A DNA stretch of 64,000 nt, taken from contig CM055730.1 in assembly GCA_029465975.1 (NCBI GenBank), forward strand, positions 21,770,672 through 21,834,671, read 5' to 3'. A program made the translations under genes and the position numbers. This DNA comes from Dallia pectoralis (lineage: Eukaryota > Chordata > Actinopteri > Esociformes > Umbridae). Every line of letters starts with the position of its first letter. Position 1 is the stretch's first letter. Shown here one piece after another: positions 51,692-63,255 of this stretch. The notes beneath the pieces are model-generated. The model ran no database searches. It had not been told where the DNA came from and saw only the letters and a list, made by a program, of their open reading frames with translations.

Positions 51692-51884
51692 GCTTCATTG
51701 GCCCTGATGAAGCATCATTTCTACTCTGTGCAAGAAAAGTCAAAAGCAAATGTCATACGAGGTGTTTGTGAGCTGAATTTGAGGGTCGCACAGCAAGACA
51801 ACAATCCAATAATTAAGTTCATACTAGAATTGCTGAAAAACAATAGACAATTTGGATGGCCGAATAATTGTAGTGATGGAATCG
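51692..51884 (+). CDS. Unassigned exon-like open frame
   Basis: An AG acceptor after a long pyrimidine tract (CTCTCTTTCTCTGTCTCTTT) opens a stop-free frame. It reads ASLALMKHHFYSVQEKSKAN, then VIRGVCELNLRVAQQDNNPI and IKFILELLKNNRQFGWPNN, to a donor ATCG|GTAATT near 51884. The composition is protein-like (alternating helices, mixed charge) and unlike the surrounding repeats. The frame continues only briefly past the donor. I recognise no family. It could be an exon of an unknown gene, an old pseudogene, or chance; a flanking exon was not found. Confidence 0.3.
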
Positions 51885-53017
51885 GTAATTGTACTCACGA
51901 ACCCACAAATGTTGTTTAGTTAAACAAAGTTCTGTATGAAAGAGCGGTGGACATTCTTCCACCACAATGTGAGCAGCTGATGAACAATCTCTGTATCCAA
52001 TTAGATGCGCCCTCTGATCACAACCAGTTATAGACGCTGGTACCACCGGTTCCTTTAAACAAGCCACCAACCCTCTGTCTCCAGACATTAGTTTCTAAGA
52101 CAGGGTGCTGCCCTCTCCCTCAGTGATGTACCGCACACACTCACACACACATGCACGCCTGTATATCATCCAACTGTCACCAGGGCAACAGAGCTGGATT
52201 GTCTCTGGGGACTGAGTTTACCCAGTGAAAATAAACAGCCCAACTAACTATGACTAAACATTTGAAAACAACCAAAAATGGTCCCGCTTGCATGTGGTCC
52301 CCTAACAGAGATCCATTCCGGAGACAGCTTGCCAGCTAACAAATGTTAACGGAAAACTCATTGCAAACTATACAAGCCGCACCACTGGCGGCAGGATGTG
52401 ACATGGCTAGTTGAGATGGCCATAGCTGAACTACTTTCACCAAGCATCAAATGAGGCGGTGTACAGTAGCTGAAACAACTGGCTTGTATCATTTCAGTTA
52501 GCTTTTTCCTTAGGTAATGGCAAGGAAACCGCCCTATCACGTCTTGGCACAGCAGAATTGCGATTGCCTGTGAGATCCAGCGCCCTCTCTCTATCGTTTG
52601 GTTCAAGGACACTCGTTTCATTAGTTATTGCCCTCAACTATTTCCCTATTTCCCAATTTCCTAATTTCCCAGTGTGTCTTGTCAGTTTTGTTTGGCGTAA
52701 GTCAATGTCACGGTTGCTTATGTTCGGTCGTTGTTTAGTGTTTTTAGTTACGGATCTATTTTTGTTTTTAAATGTCCTTTGTTCACCTGGCGCTTGTGTC
52801 CTAACTCCCAATCGTTACACGTTCTGGTTGCATTTACGTGTTCATTATTTCAGTGTACCATCCAAAATTCCGAACCAATTTGTTTTCTGTGTAAATCGTT
52901 AATTTTAAATACGGAACATTATGGTAAATCTGTTTCAAATTTCCTGCCCAGTCTAGTTGTAAACTACAACATTAAATGTTAGCATTGATTAACTGCATTG
53001 CTAATATTTAGCACAGC
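51885..53017. other. No supported gene
   Basis: Mixed sequence; T-rich stretch at 52640-52870 may be LTR-derived but has no definable ends. Confidence 0.4.
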
Positions 53018-53410
53018 TGTCACGGCTGAGTGAGGTCTATAGACTATAAGGTCGGAGTCAAGCGCAGGAGCGAATAACGTTTGCGGTGCTTTTAATAAGA
53101 GCCACCACACTAACGCAACTCCTCTAACTATAGTACAGGTACTAAGTAAACTTTGCAAAACAACAAACTAAATGCGAAGCAGCGCAGAATAATTAACTCT
53201 TCTCAAAGGAACTACTCACAATCAACACACAAACGATTCCACACAAAGACATGACCAAACACAGGGAACCTATATTCTCTTACTAATGAGGGGATGGACA
53301 CCAGGTGTGCGTAATGACGAGACAAGACAATGATGTACGGTGGCGCCGGAAGACCGGTGAGGACGAATGCCGAAGCCCGCCTGCAGATGGCAGTAGAGTA
53401 TCTTCAGAAG
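53018..53410 (-). mobile_element. Gypsy-like solo LTR
   Basis: On the minus strand the terminal part reads CGCTCCTGCGCTTGACTCCG and ends AGCCGTGACA. Upstream are ATTAAAAGCACCGC, GACATGTCTTTGTGTGG-like and CACACCTGGTGTCC words, and GGTCTTCCGGCGCCACC. It is related to 32000-32220. The 5' start is eroded. No coding region. Confidence 0.5.
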
Positions 53411-55082
53411 GAGCCATTACCAAAATTATATCACATGAAATAGACACGATTTCTGTAACTGTAACACGTGCTCTATGTAATTTGGAGCAGTGGACCAGTT
53501 TCTAGGTTAGTATAGAGAACAGAATAATTACTGGCAGTAGACAAATCACACAACAGGTAAGATACTTGAAAAAATTATATTGTGCTTGAACAATCACATA
53601 GTCCACATGAATCAGATTTTAAAATACCCAATACAAAAAGACTATAAAAAGTGTACAAAACTAAATATAAGTTCTCTATGTTGTCTCTGGTTTTCTTCCC
53701 TTAGTCTCTTAAGGTTGTGTTTTATTCTTTTACAGTTTAACCTATATTATCTAATTCCTCTTTGTTTAGATGTGGATTATAGCACACCCATTATTTAATG
53801 GGGGTTGTATTTTAGACAGCCTTTAATGATTCACTAATCTTGAATTAAGAGTTTGGTGCTTTTATTCTACCTAGCTATTAGTTTTTTTAAACCTCCTATG
53901 CCATTTAGACAACTCAACTAATTTCTTAACAGGGTACGATATCATGTAACCACAGTTAAACCCACACTAACATTCAAATCAAACTCAAATGATCAAAATA
54001 AAAATCCAAAATGTACATCTGATTTACATTCAACAATATTCAGTGAACATCAACTATTTATAACACTCTTTGTGTGGATTTTCCTTCCAAATATCATCCA
54101 GGAAGTCCTTTAATCGAATCCAATGGGTGAAATGATATCAGTTCAGTCTTACCAGTGCAAAAAACGGAAAAGAATGTCCTACCAAATGAAAAAAAAAAAG
54201 GAGAGATCCTCGCGACACACCAACCGTGTATCTTCCCAGTGTCATTAACATTCGACATTATTTCCTTTATAACTTTTGCTCTTTAAACTGAGTGTTTAAA
54301 AAAATTTTTTTCTATGAAAGCAGTAGTTTTCCCGAATATACAATTATGTTATATACCTATTTATCTTAAGCACCACATTTAACCTGTGTTACATAACCAA
54401 AATTTGTGTACAGGACACGATTCGTTTTTTGGTGAACAGGACACGTAATATTTAGGACTCCACGGAAAATCGTCACACACAAACAAAAAAACACAACAAA
54501 ACGTTTTCGTCAAAGAACACGTTAAACAAATAAGTAAATCGAAATGTTAGGAATTGGTTAAGGTTAAAGGTTAGGGCAATAGTAAGAGTAAGGGTTTCGT
54601 TTAATATTTATAGTCAAAAAAAGAGTTATATTCCAGAAAGTTAAGTCCGTCGCGTTTACATTTCAAGCGACGTCCACTTCCTGGTTGAAATGCAAGTTCA
54701 GTCAACCAATCACAACGCTTTCTTTCAACACCTCAAAAAATGACCTACGTGTGCGTGTTACACATTTTTTTGGTACAAAAATCGTGTCTATTTCACGAAA
54801 ACTCATGATACTGTGCTGGCCGTTACAACAGCTTTGGAAAGTATTCCCACCGAATATAGCCACAAAGGCATGCTCTCTCCTAGCTTTTTAACAATGACCA
54901 CATTGCTTTCCTATGTGTTCTGTAAATAGATACAACTGCTTGTTTGCTGAAGATGTATTGTTTTTATTTTGTGCAATCTTTCTTCTTGAACCCTACGTTT
55001 ACGCCATGATTGAGTGACTGTGTGACTAAATGTATTGCTTTATTAAGCGCCATCTAGGCTACACCTGATATATAGAGCTACC
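53411..55082. other. No supported gene
   Basis: AT-rich with an A-run at 54189-54199 and a few GGGTTAG-like words near 54560. Nothing nameable. Confidence 0.4.
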
Positions 55083-56041
55083 CAGTGTTGTGCCTGAACG
55101 CGTTCATTGAACGATAGCTCATGAAGGCGTTCATATTTTGGGCGAACGTGAACTGAACGTACTGCTTTACTGGCTGATGAACGTTCCTGTGAACTCGTTC
55201 ATTCTGGTGTCTTTGAACAGCACGTTCTCTTAGTTTACCCTCGTTTAATATGATGCCAGATTTCTATAGTGCCTTCTTTGTGCTAACCCGGCAACAACAG
55301 ATATTAATTTTCGGAAAAAACACCCAATCTGGCAACATCAGCCACTAGTGTCGCACCGCCGCATCATTATCAAAACAAAACCCAAAAGTATCTATGAGCG
55401 ACAAAGGAGCAAGGAGGCGTCGAATTGTACTTTTAATTAGTTTTATGACAAGGTCGGTGAGGATGGGCAAAATCAGAAATTTCTGTGCAAAACTTTGCCC
55501 GCCGGGTTTTAAACATAAAATCCGCACATCAATATTATCCAAAGCAAACCTGAAACGGCATATTGAATTAAAGTACAATCAACGACAAAAACCAAAGACA
55601 GATCCTCGACCCAATCAACCCAGATCCCGATAACTGCCTACAGTATAGCGGATCCGATGTCATCTCCCAGCCGCAGCTGGACAACCTGTTGGTGCAGTAT
55701 ATTGGACAACCTGTTGGTGCAGTATATTGTCGAAGACCTGCAGCCTCTGGTTTTCAATATAAACATGTTGTCAAATTATTTCAGTGATTGCCTCAGCACA
55801 CAATTGCTTTAATAGATATTACTGTGATCATTTTTGCCATGATAATCATGTTAACATTTCTTGTTCTTCATGTCTGTGGTTCTATATGCTATATGGGCTT
55901 TGGCAATAATATGAAAAAAAGAACTATAAATGAACTAGTTCAAAATTTGAACTATGAACTATGAACTGAACTAGTTCATTTTAAAATGTGTGAACTGAAC
56001 TTTGAACTAGTTCATGTAGAAAGTGAACTTTCCCAACACTG
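55083..56041 (+). mobile_element. hAT transposon relic (959 bp) with perfect target duplication
   Basis: Ends are CAGTGTTG and CAACACTG. Flanking sequence GAGCTACC (55075-55082 and 56042-56049) is an exact 8-bp target-site duplication, as expected for hAT. Subterminal GAACTAGTTCA, GAACGTTC and GAACTGAAC words are dense at both ends. The middle carries part of a BED finger. Most of the transposase is deleted, so it is non-autonomous. Confidence 0.9.
55394..55633 (+). pseudogene. hAT BED-type zinc finger remnant
   Basis: The frame includes FMTRSVRMGKIRNFCAKLCP, PGFKHKIRTSILSKANLKRH and IELKY. This resembles the BED finger of fish hAT transposases, but the first Cys pair is CAKLC (three between) and the final zinc-binding His is Tyr, so zinc binding is probably lost. 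It ends before any catalytic domain. Confidence 0.6.
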
Positions 56042-56694
56042 GAGCTACCATCATGAATGCATAGAAAAAACCCAGTCGTTCGTTTCAACGCAGTTCATTG
56101 GTGCAACCATACTGTAGGTAAACAACTGCTACGCAATCCCAGCGCTTTAAGACAGAGTAGTAGGTCAGACAAAATAATGTAAACACTGTTACCACACATC
56201 AATCAGAATTTGAAACATAATTCATTGTATGATTATATTGTATACAATTATTTATACATACATATATATATATACATACATATATACATTTATATATATA
56301 TTGTACAACAATAACAACACCCTAATGGGCGATCCGCCAGCTCTCTTTTCTAACCCATCTACGGTATCCGGTCCAACTAATGAACTGTGTCCGTGGTCCT
56401 GCCCAGGCCTCTGTTCCTGACTGTGTCGTGCTCTGTGTTTGGGCCTGCGTCCCGGTAGCATACGTGCTGATTGCTGGGGAGCCTAGGAAACACTCAGCAG
56501 ACTTTCCCGTGTTGACAATACTGACCTTTGTGGTTGTTCCCTGGCTGGAGTCAGTGCCTTCAGTAACTAGAGCAGAGTGGTGGTGGCTGTCGGGCTCACT
56601 AACCTTTACAGTGTGCAGACGGCAATACGGCACTACAGTGGCCTGTGTATCAGGAGATGGATGTCCTGGCCTGGGTCCTCTCTGCTGGATTATT
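56042..56694. other. No supported gene
   Basis: AT microsatellite (ATATAC/ATAT) at 56254-56302. Otherwise unassigned. Confidence 0.45.
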
Positions 56695-56704
56695 GTGTGT
56701 GTAT

Positions 56705-56749
<45 letters not shown>
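56695..56749. repeat. (GT)n microsatellite
   Basis: Interrupted at the left by GTATGTGTATG, then a pure GT run. Confidence 0.92.
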
Positions 56750-56750
<1 letters not shown>

Positions 56751-59057
56751 CAGCCCTCAGGCTGCGGGGGAAACTCACTGGCCTGGACTTGGCTGAGTGA
56801 ACCAGTCTGTCTCCCACTACATGTATCAGAACGCTGCTATAAGTGAGGACAGGTACCACTAGTTATTAACAAAGAGCCTTATAAGACTTCATGAGAAAGA
56901 AATTAGCTAGAACTGGGCCATATTTTACATTAATTTGCAATTTTTTTTTACGCCGCCAGGTATTAACAGACTATCGGGGTGAGCGTTGTTGACTTGACAT
57001 AGGGTGCATGTGTACCTACACAAAACTGAATAATACTCTGATTGTCATCCTCGACTATGTTATATGGAGTGTGAAGTGTGCCAAAAAACTCCAATCCAAG
57101 TTATTGGATTCTGCTGTCATTGTTGCTACATCTTTGCCAATATGCATACTTTATGTCTTTATAATTCTTCTCACTTAACTTTTCCTTTTCTTCTTTCCTA
57201 CTAAATTGTTGAGCTTTTCCCAGTAAGAATGAATGTTTTTTAAATAACCTGATGTGCAGTCTAATCAGAATGGCGTGTACCAAAATCGTCTGCGATCACT
57301 TTTTTATTTTCGATTTCAGCAAGGCAATGTCAATGTCTTCTCACGTTTTTCCTTAAGCCTGATACATACCTATCGCAAATGTGAATAGCGAAGTGTATCT
57401 ACGTATTATTTAAAATGCATTGAAATGGAAATGTCATCCTGAAATCAAACGTATCTGACAAAACGGTATCATGGCATTCGGTATTCTTCAATAAAGGTCA
57501 GTGTCTTTGGTGGGATTCATAACATCGCTGGAAAGTTTTTTTAATTTCTATCAAGAGTTGGTACACATTTGAGAATTGTAAATACTTTTCTAATAATAGA
57601 CATTCCGTTCCAGCATAGCATTGTTGATACGTAATGTGATTGGTGGGGGTGACATGTCTGCCAGATAATGTTAGCGTCGTGTGCTACTTCATAATCCAGG
57701 TATATCAATTTATGGGACTGCTTTCTATTCATTGGATAATTGTAATGTTCCACCGGTACTCCAGTAATGAGGCCCAGATGCTCCGGTTGTATTCTTATTG
57801 TTTTTTGTTTCATTTTCCTCTTTTCATTTCAGCCAACAGGCCACCAGCCCTGAAACAAGGCAGGCAAACGAAACAAAACAAAAGGTTGGCCAACAAACGG
57901 CCAAGAAACACTGAACACGCAAAGGCTAAACTACTAAGAACTGAACTAAGAGAACATGAAAATAAAAGAACCCCAAACTAGAGCAGACAAGCAGGCAGAA
58001 TCGACAACAGGCCATGTGGGGCAAAAGTGCAGGTGGGCCGGACGAATCAGAACAATCAGGAAGGTATGACGAATTGCAGGACGACAGGATCACTGAATAG
58101 GCTTGAAAGACAAAACGTACAAAGGAAACACGATTCGACACAGTGCGAGAATAAAACTAACGATAACATGGGTTGGAAGCATCACAAGTGCAGACAAACA
58201 ACGCTTTCCCAGAGACGGACCACCAGAGCGGACATATAAAAAGGCCAGCATGCAGCAGGTGAAATTAATTCAAACTAATGACAATGGAACCAAACAATGA
58301 AATTAACCCACTAAATCTGAAAAAGAACAACACAGGCATAAAGAAAACATGGACCAGACTAGGGGGACATGGAAAATGGATCAAAAATAACAGGACAGGA
58401 GACACGGGATATGAAAACAAAGATAGAGCAGCCAAATGGTAAACCGAGACAGGGCAGAGAGAGGTGAGACAAGAGACCTCACAATATTTTTTATGAATAA
58501 TGGACTGGGTTTTGGTGAACTTTTCAATCAGAATTTGAGAGATCGTTATATTTGAATTTCTGAAGCCAAAATGCAACTTAACTGGAGTGTGTGTAAGACA
58601 CAGATTGTGTTTTTCTTACATAATCAAGGCAGTGTAACCCTGCAAGTCCATGCCTTTTCAATTGGTATAGTCAGGGAGTAGAGCAAAATATATTTTTTAA
58701 ACCTGGGTTGATTTTGTGGGGGATGTGTTTTACATAATCTATAAGCAGAAACTCTATCATAACTCAGTTAGCCATAAAATGTCACATTTGAAAGTATGTG
58801 GTATTCATTCATTATAGCAACATACGTGTGAGTACACACTGTTCTCAGACCCCCTGTAGTTCTGATGCGTCAATTTTACAACCAGTGGCAAAACAAAATC
58901 CATGTAATTGTCTCTAAAAGCCTAACATGTTTGAAACCCTTAAGTTGATTGATATGATTTATGGATTTTAATTACATTTTTTTTTACAACTGGACACAGG
59001 TTACCATGCTGCCAAAATAACTGAACCGTTTACTGAATAACATAATGTCGGAATACA
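56750..59057. other. No supported gene
   Basis: Ordinary AT-rich sequence; A-rich, CAAAC-rich stretch at 57840-58420. No repeat ends recognised. Confidence 0.4.
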
Positions 59058-59090
59058 TACACACAAACACACACACGCACGCACACACAC

Positions 59091-59137
<47 letters not shown>
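59058..59137. repeat. Compound CA/CATA microsatellite
   Basis: CA runs interrupted by CGCACG and CATACATACATA units. Confidence 0.9.
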
Positions 59138-59138
<1 letters not shown>

Positions 59139-59580
59139 TAGAAAAACAATCAGAGAATGGGAGAGTTTGACAACGAAACAACACCTTTGCTTCTGGCTGA
59201 TTTTATCACAACCCTGAAACCTACTAATTGAATCATCTGTATAAACGGATATGTTATATTCAATCCAACGTAATGTATCCTAAGGCGCAAATTTGAACAA
59301 AAAACTATCCTAAAGAAACACAATAAATCAAACAATTTGTTTGAATAAAATCCTCATCAGGCTATTAGATTAGTTGATGTTGTAACCAAGCGTATCTAAA
59401 ACAACTTCTTCCTGGTGACATTTACGGTCCAGTAACATTGAAGTATATCATTTTTCGGGACAATATGTAGCAATGAGGGGTGGGGGACATGTAAGGGATT
59501 TCTTTAATTCAGACCACATGGATGGACTTGTGAAAAATCCAGGGCATAGTTAAGAGTTATTTTCTCCGATAAAGGTAACG

Positions 59581-60420
59581 TTTCTGTCAGTTTGTCCGTG
59601 TGCATGTGGGTGTCTGTCAGTTCGTCCGTGTGCATGTGGGTGTCTGTCAGTTCGTCCGTGTGCATGTGGGTGTCTGTCAGTTCGTCCGTGTGCATGTGGG
59701 TGTCTGTCAGTTCGTCCGTGTGCATGTGGGTGTCTGTCAGTACGTCCGTGTGCATGTGGGTGTCTGTCAGTTTGTGCGTGTGCATGTGGGTGTCTGTCAG
59801 TACGTGCGTGTGCATGTGGGTGTCTGTCAGTACGTCCGTGTGCATGTGGGTGTCTGTCAGTTCGTCCGTGTGCATGTGGGTGTCTGTCAGTTTGTCCGTG
59901 TGCATGTGGGTGTCTGTCAGTACGTCCGTGTGCATGTGGGTGTCTGTCAGTTCGTCCGTGTGCATGTGGGTGTCTGTCAGTTCGTCCGTGTGCATGTGGG
60001 TGTCTGTCAGTTCGTCCGTGTGCATGTGGGTGTCTGTCAGTTCGTCCGTGTGCATGTGGGTGTCTGTCAGTACGTCCGTGTGCATGTGGGTGTCTGTCAG
60101 TTTGTGCGTGTGCATGTGGGTGTCTGTCAGTACGTCCGTGTGCATGTGGGTGTCTGTCAGTACGTCCGTGTGCATGTGGGTGTCTGTCAGTTCGTCCGTG
60201 TGCATGTGGGTGTCTGTCAGTATGTGCGTGTGCATGTGGGTGTCTGTCAGTTTGTCCGTGTGCATGTGGGTGTCTGTCAGTTCGTCCGTGTGCATGTGGG
60301 TGTCTGTCAGTTCGTCCGTGTGCATGTGGGTGTCTGTCAGTTTGTGCGTGTGCATGTGGGTGTCTGTCAGTTTGTGCGTGTGCATGTGGGTGTCTGTCAG
60401 TTTGTGCGTGTGTTGGTGTT
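59581..60420. repeat. 30-bp minisatellite, 28 copies
   Basis: Unit TGTCTGTCAGTTCGTCCGTG followed by TGCATGTGGG, exactly 30 bases. Variation is almost confined to seven bases (TTCGTCC, TACGTCC, TTTGTGC, TACGTGC, TTTGTCC, TATGTGC). Being divisible by three and without stops, it gives long frames on both strands, which are artefacts. Confidence 0.97.
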
Positions 60421-61120
60421 TGTGGGAAAACTTTTTCTCAGTTTAGCTTGAAGCAATATTGCTCAGGTCACTCTGAGGTCAGAATGTCTTTCTATAATGT
60501 ATGGTTATAATTGCGCAGTGTAAAGAACATTGCACTTTTGGACACAGAGAGGAGGAATGACACTCGTGTGTTAGGCGTGTGTGTGGTTATGTGTACATGC
60601 TTTTACTCTCTCCATTTTTCAGCTCCTATACTGTTCTTGCACGCATTGTAAATATAAGAATCCCACTTTCAAAGTAAAAAGAAAATGCCTGCCAAGGGTT
60701 CTTTGTAACGTTACGCTCGCTTAATTTTCAAGCTCTGCAACTCTCGAGCCATGACACAGTGTATCTAAACTATTTACATTATTTACATTTTTATAAACAG
60801 GAGTCAAAAACTGTAAGAGCCAATCATAATCCTGCCAAGTCTGTGCCTTCGAAAAGTTCAAGTTCTGTAAATACTGTGAAGCTGTTCAATAGGTCCTGTC
60901 AATGAAGAAGAACTTCTTCATTGTTTAATAGCCACTGTCGGGTAAGAAGCACTCCGTCAAGGGATTGGGGTTGTTAAATACATGTTGTTGCTCTGTGGCG
61001 ATTTGGTAATATTATCACAGTTTGAAGAGCATAGTAAAAAGAGTATGTGTTTGGTTATTAATGCTAAACATATTTTTTATGTAGTGCAAAACGATATGGA
61101 GTACAGTGTAAGGATGTGCA
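60421..61120. other. No supported gene
   Basis: AT-rich sequence with nothing recognised. Its right part may be LINE 3' UTR. Confidence 0.4.
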
Positions 61121-61895
61121 ATTGACTTGGATAAGTAAATGTTCAGGTTTTTAGTTCAACAACATAGCAAATTGCAAATGTGCAGAGGGCAACACAAGCA
61201 GAGAACATCTGTTCAAGTGGTAAACGAATAGTACAAACGAAAAGCATTGTGCAAATGGCAAATATAATAAATAGGCTAGTAGTGTGCAGGGCAACAGGTA
61301 GAAGGGGAGTACTACAGGATGTATGTGCAAATGGCAGATAAAATAAATAAGTAGCAGTGTGAATGCAAGGTTACCGAAGGGTTTCAGAGTTCAGTATGTT
61401 AACAGCAGTAGGGAAGAAACTGTTCCTGAGCCTGATGGTGCGGGTGAGTAGAGATCTGTAACGCGTGCCTGATGGCAGGGGGGGTAAACAGTCTATGGCT
61501 TGGGTGTGAGGTATCCCAGATAATGCAATGCGCTCTCCGCAAACAGTGCTTGTGCTGGAGGTCTTTGATGGCGAGGAGCTGGGCACCAATGATGTGCTGG
61601 ACGGTTTTCACCACCCGCTGCAAGGACTTACGATCGGCCGCAGAGCAACCGTTGTACCAGCCTGTGGCACAGTTGGTTAGAATGCTCTCGACTGTGCAGC
61701 GGTAAAAGTTTACCAGGATGTTGGTAGATAGGTGGGCCTTCTTGAGCTTCTTTAAAAAGTACAGGTGCTTTTGCACCTATTTGACCAGGGTTGTGGTGTT
61801 CAGGGACCAGGATAGTTCGTTGGAGATCTGGACACCCAGGAATTTGTAGCAGGCCACACGTTCCACCGTGGTCTCATCAATTAGAACTCCAAGCC
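61121..61895 (-). mobile_element. LINE (L2/CR1-like group) 3' fragment
   Basis: The minus strand carries the C-terminal end of a reverse transcriptase ORF followed by a 3' UTR-like A/T-rich stretch. It is truncated at its 5' side by, or near, the Harbinger-like element starting at 61915. The exact end of the 3' UTR is uncertain. Confidence 0.7.
61371..61895 (-). pseudogene. LINE reverse transcriptase C-terminus
   Basis: Reads TTVERVACYKFLGVQISNEL, SWSLNTTTLVK, a TAG stop, then VQKHLYFLKKLKKAHLSTNI and LVNFYRCTVESILTNCATGW, YNGCSAADRKSLQRVVKTVQ and HIIGAQLLAIKDLQHKHCLR. The YKFLGV, LYFLKKLKKA, FYRCTVESILT and DRKSLQRVV motifs typify the region after the catalytic domain in fish LINEs. The last part (RYRSLLTRTIRLRNSFFPTA) continues in another frame, so there is at least one stop and one frameshift. 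Confidence 0.78.
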
Positions 61896-62247
61896 ACTAG
61901 GTGCTAATATCAATGGACCATATTCTTCAACCGTTCTTAAGAAGAAATTAATTCTTAAAACCCACTTACGCAGTTTCCACGAAGATTCTGACATTCACCA
62001 ATGTTTACTTATCTGGAATTTGTTCTTAGGAAAGAACAGAATCTACGCACAGTGAAAAGCACTCTTACGCAGATTTGCGTGCTGACTTTTTTTGTGAAAA
62101 ATCATTAGTCTCTGCGTTTTCATCAATTGTACATTGCTTTAAATATTATTAAGAATAACATTATAAACAATATTCAATTATTTCAAATATTTGCATATAT
62201 TTATCGCTTTTCTGTGGATGGTACCCCGAGATCGCGGTCATTCCGAT

Positions 62248-62636
62248 TAGAGCTGTAATCGTGGATAAAAAGTGAGACCCGACCGGCCCTACAGAATTCG
62301 GCCCGAGCTAGACCTGAGCCGGACAGTTTTTAAAAGCCTGAACCCGGTCATTTTGCTGTCATCTTAAGAGACTGTATATTTTTTGTATTCGGTATAACCG
62401 GCTCGTTTTTTTCATTAAAAGTGAGATTTTAATCTTTTGGCCGGTGCAACCAAATGTATGGGCCACAGTCCTGCCTGCGATTCACCTCCTCAGCATCCAT
62501 TCGCTAAATGAAACGCATCACCTGACCACTCATTCACGCGCAATCCGGAGTGCAAGAGACCGAGCCCGAACCAGAGTGTAATGAGACCGAACGGGGGTCG
62601 TCGGGGGTCGGGTTCGGGCAAAGATCTGCAGCTCTA
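62248..62636. mobile_element. hAT MITE nested in the Harbinger-like element
   Basis: Ends TAGAGCTG and CAGCTCTA with flanking ATTCCGAT and ATTCGGAT, an 8-bp target duplication with one mismatch. The interior is rich in CCGACC/GGGTCGGG and GGCCCGAGC. It has no open frame with homology. Confidence 0.75.
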
Positions 62637-62641
62637 ATTCG

Positions 62642-62762
62642 GATTATGTCCCCGACGCCCCGGTCCAGCTCAGTAAGGACAGTGCAAGCCTTTCCCCATC
62701 CTGTGGTCAGCATCTCTCGTTTGAGTTTGGCAATACTTTTTTTGCCTCAAACTTCATGTCAA
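62642..62762 (-). pseudogene. Myb/SANT-like fragment of a Harbinger element
   Basis: On the minus strand, frames around DMKFEAKK and then IAKLKREMLTT, GWGKACTVLTELDRGVGDII are readable but separated by a frameshift and a stop. The pattern resembles the end of the Myb-like DNA-binding domain encoded by Harbinger elements. Similarity is by eye only, so confidence is modest. Confidence 0.4.
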
Positions 62763-63255
62763 ACCATTTCTTTTTAATGTCATTTTTATGTGGTTCGCCC
62801 TTCCCCTGACACAGCGTTCACAGAACGAGTGATTAAATCCCATGCATACTTTTTGTATTTGATTTTGCAACCACTACTGACACTGCTAAATATTACATAT
62901 TTTTGCCTGGTCACTTACCACAGAAGTATTTCCTCTTCTGAACTACAGAAGTAATTTGTTCTTTTGGTGTCTGATCCTCTATACTGTCTATACATGTTGG
63001 TTTAAGCATTTTTGCATTCTCCACGTTTTTACGATGAGTTTCCACTCTGCTCTGCAGTTTAATGCCCTTTTATGTGAAATACCGGGGCGTTTACCTATGC
63101 TAATTAGGAACAACGAAGACGCGGTATTCATCATTGTAGGAACGTAGGTACGAACAATTATGCCATTTAAGAACACGTTCGTGAATTTGAGTAAGACTTT
63201 TCTTAGGACCTTTCTTAGGAACAAATTTAAGAAATAACATTGAAGAATATGGCCC

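Larger units (their letters stand above)
61915..63255. mobile_element. Harbinger-like non-autonomous element (about 1.34 kb)
   Basis: The left end GGACCATATTCTTCAA matches the complement of the right end, GGGCCATATTCTTCAA, at 15 of 16 bases. It is flanked by AAT on both sides, a 3-bp target duplication as in PIF/Harbinger. Both ends repeat TTCTTAGGA/TTCTTAAG words. A short decayed Myb-like coding piece lies inside (62642-62762). A hAT MITE is nested at 62248-62636. Confidence 0.7.

Noticed and set aside
51692..51919. Similarity of the exon-like frame to a HEAT-type region of TAF2
   Set aside because: Only a few residues around FILELLKNN look alike; not enough for a family call.
54540..54600. 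Telomere-like GGGTTAG words (also near 25690 and 46330)
   Set aside because: Few and irregular; no run of TTAGGG repeats.
59504..60451. Frames of over 280 residues on both strands of the 30-bp array
   Set aside because: Same artefact; both strands cannot plausibly be selected as coding.
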